Positions 1-5,338 of a DNA stretch of 5,338 nt are shown here, in pieces. A program made the position numbers and the translations under genes. Every line of letters starts with the position of its first letter. Positions within the stretch are counted from its first letter, which is position 1. The notes below the pieces were generated by a model. It had not been told where the DNA came from. It saw only the letters and a list, made by a program, of their open reading frames with translations, and ran no database searches. Source of the DNA: Rhodospirillaceae bacterium (GTDB lineage: Bacteria; Pseudomonadota; Alphaproteobacteria; MPNO01; UBA2964); contig PBOV01000003.1 of NCBI GenBank assembly GCA_002724505.1, positions 8,890-14,227 of the forward strand, written 5' to 3'.

Positions 1-326
1 AGAAAAACTGGGCAGCGATCAATATAGGCGTAATAAACAGCAAGGGGTGCATGCAGAAGACCGACCACATTGTGAACGGCGGCGGCCATGGGTTTCCCTG
101 TGGCTTTGGTGTAGCCGTGGGCAATCTGAACAGCGATCTTCTCATGATTACACAAGATCATCGGAGGATCGTTTTCGCCGTAATTGACCAAACTATCATG
201 CAAACCGCGATAACTCGCACCCGGATTCAACGGTATCGCCGGAAAATCATAAAGTTTGATCATGTCGACGATTATGTCGGATTGATATCGGGTATTGGCC
301 TTACGAATTGGTTCGCCGTCACTCAT
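1..326 (-). CDS. ThDP-dependent enzyme D, N-terminal part (3' end outside window)
   Basis: This gene starts at ATG 326 and runs off the left edge; 108 residues are visible. They form the start of a ThDP-binding pyrimidine (TPP_enzyme_N) domain of the acetolactate synthase/benzoylformate decarboxylase superfamily. Visible motifs are NPGASYRGLHDSLVNY (residues 34-49), then NHEKIAVQIAHGYTKATG (60-77). E62 in the second motif aligns with the glutamate that activates the ThDP aminopyrimidine. H85 in AVHNVVG aligns with His70 of benzoylformate decarboxylase. The start is supported by AAGGGG eight bases upstream and by an in-frame TAA just upstream. The NPGASYRG block is shared with the two complete ThDP genes upstream, but the first 30 residues differ, so this is a more distant paralogue. 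Family assignment is firm. Substrate is unknown, and the ThDP motif itself lies outside the window. Confidence 0.88.
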   Translation of the reverse strand, partial: MSDGEPIRKANTRYQSDIIVDMIKLYDFPAIPLNPGASYRGLHDSLVNYGENDPPMILCNHEKIAVQIAHGYTKATGKPMAAAVHNVVGLLHAPLAVYYAYIDRCPVF

Positions 327-334
327 TAGTTAAA

Positions 335-340
335 CCCCTT
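335..340 (-). promoter_or_regulatory. Ribosome binding site of ThDP gene D
   Basis: AAGGGG on the minus strand ends eight bases before ATG 326. It supports that start codon, since an in-frame stop lies between the two. Confidence 0.6.
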
Positions 341-372
341 ATGTCTAACACTTCTATATTCAACTCCTTGCC

Positions 373-402
373 CCCAATTTGATATAGCAATCACATATTG
401 GG
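373..402. repeat. Imperfect inverted repeat, CCCAAT...ATTGGG
   Basis: The arms CCCAAT and ATTGGG are perfectly complementary over six bases and separated by 18 bases. After one mismatch there are two more paired positions inside. It could be a regulator binding site upstream of gene D, or a weak RNA hairpin. A 6-base match in AT-rich intergenic DNA can also arise by chance. Confidence 0.3.
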
Positions 403-420
403 CGACCTTTATACCCCAGG

Positions 421-2211
421 CTAAGCCTCCCGCGCCGGCGGAGGAACCGCATAGCCTTTCTCAACATGAACGTTAAGTAGGTATGGTTTTCCAGATTCCA
501 CCACTGATAGCGCATGTTGTAGGGCCGGAACCAAATCCGCTACCTTCTCAATTGGCCCCGCAGATTCAACACCCAACGATTGCGCATACCGCTCGATAGA
601 AACCGTCGGGTCGTCAATTCGTTGTCCAATCCAACGATTTTCTACAGGTCTATTCCGCGTCTTAGCCACCGTCTCTTGATGGATTTCATCGTTAAAGTTG
701 GACCTATTATTAGAAATTACAAACAGCACCGGAATACTGTAATGCGCGGCCGTCCAAAGCGAAGATGCTCCTTGCATGGTGTCACCATCACCTAAAACCC
801 CAACAACCGTTCGGTTTGTATCGCCCAATGCCAAACCGGCACCGATTGCCGTTCCCGTGCCGGAGGCCAATCCACCGCCGCCGTCATTACCCAAGTAATC
901 TAGCGGATGAGTGAAGTGATACCCGTCCGCTGCCCACCCGATGGTTACGTTTGTTAAGGTAAGGTTACGTCCCTTTCGGACTTCATTCATGCACAACGTA
1001 ACTGCTTCGACCGAAATATTTGCGTCCTGATCCAACATTTCGAAAGTTGTGTCGGGATCAGCTGTTCTGCCCTTATTCTCTCCATCCCATTTCGACTGTC
1101 CATCGAGGCGCTTTTCTAATACTTCAAGTAACTGCTCTACAACCGGCTCCGGTTCCGCCAACATAGTGACATCGCCAATTGGCATCCCCATATGATCGGT
1201 TGTCCAACCATTGTGAATAATGGAGTCCATCGAAACATGGATTACCTTAGCGTTTACATCATCTCGGCCAAAAATCAGTTTAAAGGTACCCGCAAGGTCG
1301 ACCCAATTGAGGTCAAGAATTACGTCTGCCTTTTTGACTTCGGCTTCAGCTTCTTCCCGCGGCCGGTTACTTGGCGGGGCAAGATGCAAGGCATGATCCG
1401 TGGGGAAAGCTGCCCCAGTTTTCATGTCGGTGACAACACCTGCCCCAAGAAGCTCAGCAAGTTTAATCCTGTTAGCCCAACCCTGTTCATCGCGTTTAAG
1501 GCGCCCCATCATGATCACAGGGTTTTTAGCGTTAACAAGTAAATTCGCCGCTTCGTCTATACTTTGTTGTGGTGCTGGGGTCGGCGGTGGCGGCAAAAAA
1601 CGAGTGACATCCGGCAATTTCATTTCCGGATCGATTTCGGACTCCTGAAGCCCTGCATCCAGACACACGTAGGCCGGCGCTGTTGGGGCGGTTCGAATGG
1701 TCTTATTTACCCTGACCATTGTTTCGGCAAGGGCCTGAGCGGAACGCGGCTCATCATCATATTTAACGAAGTTCCTTACCAACGCTCCCTGATCTTTTGC
1801 GGTATGGATCCAGTCAATCCAAGGACGTCGTTTCATAACATCAACCGGACCAGTTGCCCCCATGATCACCATAGGCACTCGGTTGCACCACGCATTAAAT
1901 ATACCCATCATGCCGTGCATCAACCCAACGTTAGAATGCAAAATGCAGCCCATCGGCTCATCCGTCGCCTTCGCGTACCCTTGAGCAATATGAACCGCGT
2001 GATCCTCATGCAAACACAGGATCATCTGTGGGTCATCATTTCCTAGATAGTTCACGATTGAGTCATGAAACCCTCGATAACTTGCGCCGGGGTTCATTGA
2101 TAAATATTTAATCCCCATACGACGAAGCATTTCAGCGGCAACATCGCTGGCCCATCCCATTTTGGGGTTCCCGACATTAACGGGTCGGTCAAATTTGGTT
2201 AAATCAGGCAT
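421..2211 (-). CDS. ThDP-dependent enzyme C, benzoylformate-decarboxylase-like (596 aa)
   Basis: Complete three-domain ThDP enzyme, presumably cytoplasmic, with no signal peptide or membrane segment. The N-terminal pyrimidine domain (about 20-195) has NPGASYRG at 40-47 and HEDHAVHIAQGYAKAT at 68-83, where E69 is the expected catalytic glutamate. H92 in LHSNVG aligns with benzoylformate decarboxylase His70. The middle domain spans about 215-365. The C-terminal domain has the ThDP/Mg motif from G474-D475-G476 to N501-N502 (GDG, 24 residues, NN). SLWTAAHYSIPVLFVISNN (484-502) closely resembles the same stretch of benzoylformate decarboxylase. At 596 residues it is about 70 longer than that enzyme (528). 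It starts at ATG with AGGAG seven bases upstream, 23 bases after paralogue B. D84 replaces the Gly of the usual ATGEP. The expected reaction is decarboxylation or carboligation of a 2-oxo acid; the substrate is unknown. Confidence 0.92.
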   Translation of the reverse strand: MPDLTKFDRPVNVGNPKMGWASDVAAEMLRRMGIKYLSMNPGASYRGFHDSIVNYLGNDDPQMILCLHEDHAVHIAQGYAKATDEPMGCILHSNVGLMHGMMGIFNAWCNRVPMVIMGATGPVDVMKRRPWIDWIHTAKDQGALVRNFVKYDDEPRSAQALAETMVRVNKTIRTAPTAPAYVCLDAGLQESEIDPEMKLPDVTRFLPPPPTPAPQQSIDEAANLLVNAKNPVIMMGRLKRDEQGWANRIKLAELLGAGVVTDMKTGAAFPTDHALHLAPPSNRPREEAEAEVKKADVILDLNWVDLAGTFKLIFGRDDVNAKVIHVSMDSIIHNGWTTDHMGMPIGDVTMLAEPEPVVEQLLEVLEKRLDGQSKWDGENKGRTADPDTTFEMLDQDANISVEAVTLCMNEVRKGRNLTLTNVTIGWAADGYHFTHPLDYLGNDGGGGLASGTGTAIGAGLALGDTNRTVVGVLGDGDTMQGASSLWTAAHYSIPVLFVISNNRSNFNDEIHQETVAKTRNRPVENRWIGQRIDDPTVSIERYAQSLGVESAGPIEKVADLVPALQHALSVVESGKPYLLNVHVEKGYAVPPPAREA

Positions 2212-2218
2212 TTTTATT

Positions 2219-2223
2219 CTCCT
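2219..2223 (-). promoter_or_regulatory. Ribosome binding site of ThDP gene C
   Basis: AGGAG on the minus strand lies seven bases before ATG 2211, inside the 23-base gap after gene B. It gives gene C its own strong initiation site rather than coupling by overlap. Confidence 0.65.
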
Positions 2224-2234
2224 ATCCCTTCCCG

Positions 2235-4034
2235 TTACTCGCCTTTGTTTCCGCCACGCATCAATGGTGGTTCGGCGTAGCCAGTATCTACATGTACGTT
2301 GATGAAATGTTGACCGCCGGCTTCAACGGCCTTCAACCCTCTTTCCATGGCCTCCATCAATTCACCGGCCGTAGTAATTGGCCCTTGAGCGTCGAAACCC
2401 AATGATTCTGCAAGTTCTGAAAGCTCAATATCTGGCTCGCTAATGCGCATGCCAATCCAGCGGTTTTCAACTGGTCTATCACGATCTTTGGCTACTGTTT
2501 CCTGATGCAGCTCATCGTTAAAGTTTGAGCGGTTATTAGATATTATAACCAGCATCGGGATTTTATATTTGGCTGCAGTCCAAAGAGCTGTGTTTCCTTG
2601 CATAAAGTCACCATCACCGAGAACTGAAACAGCCAACCAGTCGGTATCCATAACGGCTAGCGCAGCGCCAACGGACGTTCCAGGACCAGACGCAAGTCCT
2701 CCTCCACCGTCATGCCCAAGATAAGATAATGGGGCAGTAAAGTGATAGGCAGGACCAACACCACCAGAGCTCACAAGATTAAGGCTGATTTTCCGATCAC
2801 CCTGTGCTTCAGCAAGCGCGGTTACAATATCCGCTGGTTGCAAAACACTGTCAGGATCACGATCAACTATCTTGTCATAGGGCTCCGGTTCCGGACCAAC
2901 CCGTTTGCCATCCCATCCTTTTGTAGAGCCCCGACCCTCAATCTCATCGATTAACTGCACCACAAAAGCATCATGATCAGCAGTAATTTTAATATCGGCC
3001 ATTGGTAATTCAAACAACTCGCCACCGAAGCCGTTATGGACATATTCTTCCATAGAACAATGGACAATCTTGCCTTTTAACTCGCCATCACGTGTAAGAA
3101 GCCGCTGTGTCCCGCCAAAATCTAGCCAGTTGAGGCTGAGAATTGCGTCAGCCTCTGTCACCGTGCTCCGCATCGTATCCGTGATGCGTCCAGCAGGCCG
3201 TCCCACATGCAACAAGTGGTCACTTGGAAAGACCGCGGCGTTGCGGAGGTTAGTAAAAACTCCGGCTCCTACTAATTCTGCTAGCTTGACACGGTTATTC
3301 CAGGCTTCCTGCGATCGCCCGCTGCGCCCAATCATAATAACGGGGTTGGATGCGCCAAGCAGCATATCAACTGTTTCTTTCACAGCGTCAACCGAACCTC
3401 GCGGAGGCTCAGAGGGCTGAAAGCGGCTCACGTCAGGGATCTTTATCTCTTCCTCAAGAGCGGCCTCCTGTAAACCTGCATCTAGGCAAACGTATACTGG
3501 TCCCGGCGGCTCCGAACGAGCCATCTGATTTGCCCGCAACATTGTCTCAACGATTGCCCCAGCGGAACGCGGCTCGTCATCCCATTTCGTATAATCTCTT
3601 AACATAGCTCCCTGGTCTTTGGCCGTGTGGATCCAGTCAATCCATGGGCGGCGGAGTGGCGCATCAACCGGCCCGGTCGCCCCCATCATTATAACTGGAG
3701 CGCGGTTACACCAAGCGTTAAACGTCGCCATCAAACCGTGCATTAGCCCGACATTGGAGTGCAGCGCGCATGCCATCGGCTCGCCTGTCGCCTTCGCATA
3801 CCCCTGCGCAACATGAACAGCATGATCCTCATGTAAGCAGATCAGCATTTGCGGGGTATCATTCCCGAGATAATTCACTATGGAATCGTGAAGCCCCCGA
3901 TAACTCGCGCCAGGATTTAGCGAAATATATTTAATTCCCAATTGCCGTAGCATTTCTGCTGCGACGTCACTAGCCCAACCCATCTGCGGATTCCCGAGAT
4001 TGACTGGGCGGTCATGCGCCTTGATATCGCTCAT
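2235..4034 (-). CDS. ThDP-dependent enzyme B, benzoylformate-decarboxylase-like (599 aa)
   Basis: Complete ThDP enzyme and close paralogue of the next gene downstream. The pyrimidine domain has NPGASYRGLHD at 40-50 and HEDHAVHVAQGYAKATG at 68-84, with catalytic glutamate E69. H92 in LHSNVG is at the benzoylformate decarboxylase His70 position. A43 or S44 lies where that enzyme has Ser26. The middle domain spans about 215-365. The ThDP/Mg motif runs from GDG 473-475 to NN 500-501, and ALWTAAKYKIP (483-493) is close to benzoylformate decarboxylase. By eye, identity to C is about 78% over the first 60 residues, a third to a half in the middle domain, and high again after the ThDP motif. The ATG overlaps the stop of the FMN gene (ATGA), with GGGAG eight bases upstream, so translation is probably coupled. 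Its likely role is to act on the 2-oxo acid made by the FMN enzyme; the actual substrate is unknown. Confidence 0.92.
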   Translation of the reverse strand: MSDIKAHDRPVNLGNPQMGWASDVAAEMLRQLGIKYISLNPGASYRGLHDSIVNYLGNDTPQMLICLHEDHAVHVAQGYAKATGEPMACALHSNVGLMHGLMATFNAWCNRAPVIMMGATGPVDAPLRRPWIDWIHTAKDQGAMLRDYTKWDDEPRSAGAIVETMLRANQMARSEPPGPVYVCLDAGLQEAALEEEIKIPDVSRFQPSEPPRGSVDAVKETVDMLLGASNPVIMIGRSGRSQEAWNNRVKLAELVGAGVFTNLRNAAVFPSDHLLHVGRPAGRITDTMRSTVTEADAILSLNWLDFGGTQRLLTRDGELKGKIVHCSMEEYVHNGFGGELFELPMADIKITADHDAFVVQLIDEIEGRGSTKGWDGKRVGPEPEPYDKIVDRDPDSVLQPADIVTALAEAQGDRKISLNLVSSGGVGPAYHFTAPLSYLGHDGGGGLASGPGTSVGAALAVMDTDWLAVSVLGDGDFMQGNTALWTAAKYKIPMLVIISNNRSNFNDELHQETVAKDRDRPVENRWIGMRISEPDIELSELAESLGFDAQGPITTAGELMEAMERGLKAVEAGGQHFINVHVDTGYAEPPLMRGGNKGE

Positions 4035-5122
4035 CTTTCATACTCCCGCTCTTTTAATTCAATATGCGTATAGGGTGATGTCTGGTGCGGCGGCATCAGA
4101 GGTTCAACTTCCTCAACAAAGCTCGCATCCAATTCTGAAAAATTGTGTAGTCCTAGTAGGGCCATGGAAGTTCGGATTTCTTCTTCCAGCAAACGGAGGG
4201 TATGGACTAAGCCATCTTTGCCGCCAGCGGCTAACCCAAGCCCTTGAAGTTTGCCAATACAGACTGCGTCCGCGCCTAACGCTATAGCTTTAATAACATC
4301 AGTTCCGCGCATGATCCCGCCATCGACTAATATACTTGCCTTACCCCGCACCGCCTCCACTACTTCAGGCAACACTTCAATTGACCCCCGGCCATGATCG
4401 AGTTGACGACCTCCATGGTTTGAAACATATACGCATTCGACATCGTGCTCGAGGGCTACGGATGCATCCTCCGCCGTTCCAATACCCTTTAGAATTAGTG
4501 GAATATCGTGCCGATCCTTAAACCGTTTAACGGTATCCCAATCTAACATAGCAAGATAATCTTGGTTTTTACCCTCTACGACAGCTCGCCTAGAACTTGG
4601 CTCCCAACCTTTAATGATATCCCGTTCGCGGCGGCTATAAAGCGCCGTATCAACTGTGAGACAGAATATTTCAAAACCAGCGTCTTGGGCCCTTTTAACT
4701 TGTTCATCTATCCATTTATCGTCGCCCTTAACATAAAGCTGAAACACCTTTGGTGTATTTGTTGAACCGCCCACATCTTCCATTTCAGGCTGAGTAACAG
4801 AGCTAAGAAAACTGATTGTACCAACTTCTGCGGCTGCCTGTGCCGAAGCTAAACCGCCATCAGGAGTAACCAACTGTAGAGACTCAATCGGGGCCAACAT
4901 CACGGGTAAGCGTATTTGTTTATCCAGGAATGTTATCGCGGGATCAACATTTGCGACGTTACGTAAAATACGCGGCGCTAACGCCAGGGAATCGAATCCC
5001 TGCCTATTGCGTTTTAGAGATGTCTCGGTTTCCGAGCCACCCATCAAATAATCCCAGACGTTCCAATTTAGGTTTCTACGCGCCTGAACAGCAATCTGTT
5101 GCAATGTTGAAAAATCATCCAA
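4031..5122 (-). CDS. FMN-dependent alpha-hydroxy-acid dehydrogenase/oxidase (363 aa)
   Basis: Member of the glycolate oxidase/lactate oxidase/mandelate dehydrogenase family, which oxidises a 2-hydroxy acid to a 2-oxo acid with FMN. Family residues are seen by alignment to spinach glycolate oxidase from memory: Y25, Y130 (FQLY), D158 (LTVDT), R165, K212 (LKG), and the active-site motif SNHGGRQ at 234-240 with base H236 and carboxylate-binding R239. The FMN phosphate region is DGGIMRGTD (267-275) and IGKLQGLGLAAGG (289-301). Length matches soluble members (about 360-370), with no signal or membrane segment. Oddities are E80 in APIES, where Ala or Gly normally packs on the flavin; V109 at the Trp108 position; and M271 and K291 where arginines are usual. 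The TTG start is supported by AAGGA eight bases upstream and the lack of an in-frame ATG or GTG before the upstream stop. Substrate and electron acceptor are unknown. Confidence 0.93.
   Translation of the reverse strand: MDDFSTLQQIAVQARRNLNWNVWDYLMGGSETETSLKRNRQGFDSLALAPRILRNVANVDPAITFLDKQIRLPVMLAPIESLQLVTPDGGLASAQAAAEVGTISFLSSVTQPEMEDVGGSTNTPKVFQLYVKGDDKWIDEQVKRAQDAGFEIFCLTVDTALYSRRERDIIKGWEPSSRRAVVEGKNQDYLAMLDWDTVKRFKDRHDIPLILKGIGTAEDASVALEHDVECVYVSNHGGRQLDHGRGSIEVLPEVVEAVRGKASILVDGGIMRGTDVIKAIALGADAVCIGKLQGLGLAAGGKDGLVHTLRLLEEEIRTSMALLGLHNFSELDASFVEEVEPLMPPHQTSPYTHIELKEREYER
4043..4047 (-). promoter_or_regulatory. Ribosome binding site of ThDP gene B, inside the end of the FMN gene
   Basis: GGGAG on the minus strand lies eight bases before ATG 4034 and within the last codons of the upstream gene. 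Together with the ATGA stop/start overlap at 4031-4034 it indicates translational coupling of the FMN enzyme and ThDP enzyme B. Confidence 0.55.
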
Positions 5123-5130
5123 CGAGGTTA

Positions 5131-5135
5131 TCCTT
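5131..5135 (-). promoter_or_regulatory. Ribosome binding site that fixes the TTG start of the FMN gene
   Basis: AAGGA on the minus strand lies eight bases before TTG 5122. No ATG or GTG in the same frame exists between the upstream in-frame TAA (5158-5156) and this TTG. The nearby ATG at 5145-5143 is out of frame and is followed at once by TAA. Confidence 0.6.
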
Positions 5136-5158
5136 AATTTTACATTTCTTCCTGATTA

Positions 5159-5338
5159 TTAAGTCGGGTCAGAAGCCATAACATTCAGCAGCGCCGAACG
5201 CTTGTTGACCATAACTTCTTTCACCGCCCGTTCTAACGCCGGCAGCATATCTTTCGGATCGGTAACTTGCTCACCATACCCTCCTGAAACTTCTACCAAT
5301 TTTTCATAGTGCTGATCGACCGTGAAATACATTAACGG
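5159..5338 (-). CDS. ThDP-dependent enzyme A, C-terminal end (5' part outside window)
   Basis: The last 59 residues of a gene entering from the right edge. They read through YEKLVEVSGGYGEQVTDPKD (11-30) and LPALERAV, ending LLNVMASDPT. This is the usual tail of large ThDP enzymes of the acetolactate-synthase-like group: a helix, a G-x-GE-V element, the PALERA helix, and a final strand of the LLNV type. It does not match the C-terminus of paralogues B and C (which end near GYAxPP), so it is a different branch of the superfamily. The catalytic and cofactor motifs lie outside the window, so activity cannot be judged. It ends with two tandem TAA codons (5161-5156), 36 bases before the FMN gene, consistent with the same operon. 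The assignment rests on a short stretch and is less certain than for the other genes. Confidence 0.72.
   Translation of the reverse strand, partial: PLMYFTVDQHYEKLVEVSGGYGEQVTDPKDMLPALERAVKEVMVNKRSALLNVMASDPT

Larger units (their letters stand above)
327..420 (-). other. 94-base intergenic region between ThDP genes C and D
   Basis: This is the longest gap in the block. It holds the ribosome binding site of gene D, an imperfect palindrome at 373-402, and an extra AAGGAG at 364-369 that has no ATG at a normal distance. No convincing sigma70 -35/-10 pair was found by eye. The palindrome is not followed by a T-run, so an intrinsic terminator is unlikely. The region may hold an internal promoter, an operator or an mRNA processing site, but the sequence does not decide between them. 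Confidence 0.5.

Noticed and set aside
51..329. Plus-strand open frame of 92 codons
   Set aside because: It lies opposite ThDP gene D, whose minus-strand product has clear family motifs; the plus-strand product has no recognisable motif.
373..402. Intrinsic terminator after gene C
   Set aside because: The stem is only six clean base pairs with a long loop, and no T-run follows in the direction of transcription.
327..420. Sigma70 promoter upstream of gene D
   Set aside because: TTGCTA, TTGGGG and TTGAAT elements and a TATAGA-like element occur on the minus strand, but none form a pair at 16-18 base spacing with good matches in both boxes.
1192..2046. Three plus-strand open frames (1192-1542, 1400-1648, 1564-2046)
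   Set aside because: All lie antisense to the complete ThDP gene C. They overlap one another in different frames and give products with no recognisable domain.
1805..3644. Recent duplication or direct DNA repeat between genes B and C
   Set aside because: The longest exact match noticed is about 17 bases (1805-1821 and 3628-3644). Third codon positions differ widely elsewhere, so this is an old duplication, not a recent repeat.
2742..3816. Plus-strand open frames opposite ThDP gene B
   Set aside because: They are antisense shadows of a well-supported coding region, with no plausible ribosome binding sites or domains.
4000..5181. Plus-strand open frames opposite the FMN gene and its junctions
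   Set aside because: The minus-strand protein carries the full alpha-hydroxy-acid oxidase motif set; the antisense products look random.

Overview
The window is a single-direction gene block, with every gene on the minus strand. It encodes thiamine diphosphate (ThDP)-dependent enzymes plus one FMN-dependent alpha-hydroxy-acid dehydrogenase/oxidase. Base composition looks close to 50% GC, there are clear Shine-Dalgarno sites, and gene spacing is tight. That fits a bacterium, and the protein style resembles Pseudomonadota, perhaps a marine or environmental alphaproteobacterium. The taxonomic guess is weak because no marker gene is present.

Layout in the direction of transcription (right to left): (A) 5338-5159, the last 59 residues of a ThDP enzyme of the acetolactate-synthase-like superfamily, cut by the window edge. 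(FMN) 5122-4031, a complete 363-residue FMN alpha-hydroxy-acid dehydrogenase/oxidase starting at TTG. (B) 4034-2235, a complete 599-residue ThDP enzyme whose ATG overlaps the previous stop in an ATGA. (C) 2211-421, a complete 596-residue close paralogue of B, 23 bases downstream. (D) 326-1, the first 108 residues of a further, more distant ThDP enzyme after a 94-base gap. The gaps of 36, -4, 23 and 94 bases suggest one operon whose promoter lies to the right of the window and whose end lies to the left. No RNA gene, mobile element, CRISPR array or convincing terminator was seen.

How the genes may work together: the FMN enzyme would oxidise a 2-hydroxy acid to a 2-oxo acid. The ThDP enzymes would then decarboxylate the 2-oxo acid, or cleave or ligate it, to an aldehyde or acyloin. 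This is the logic of the mandelate pathway (mandelate dehydrogenase plus benzoylformate decarboxylase). B and C carry the benzoylformate-decarboxylase-like catalytic Glu and His positions and a full ThDP motif, but they are about 70 residues longer than that enzyme and differ around the active site. The real substrate cannot be read from the sequence. The unusual points are four ThDP genes side by side with one hydroxy-acid oxidase, and a Glu in the FMN enzyme where the family normally has Ala or Gly against the flavin.
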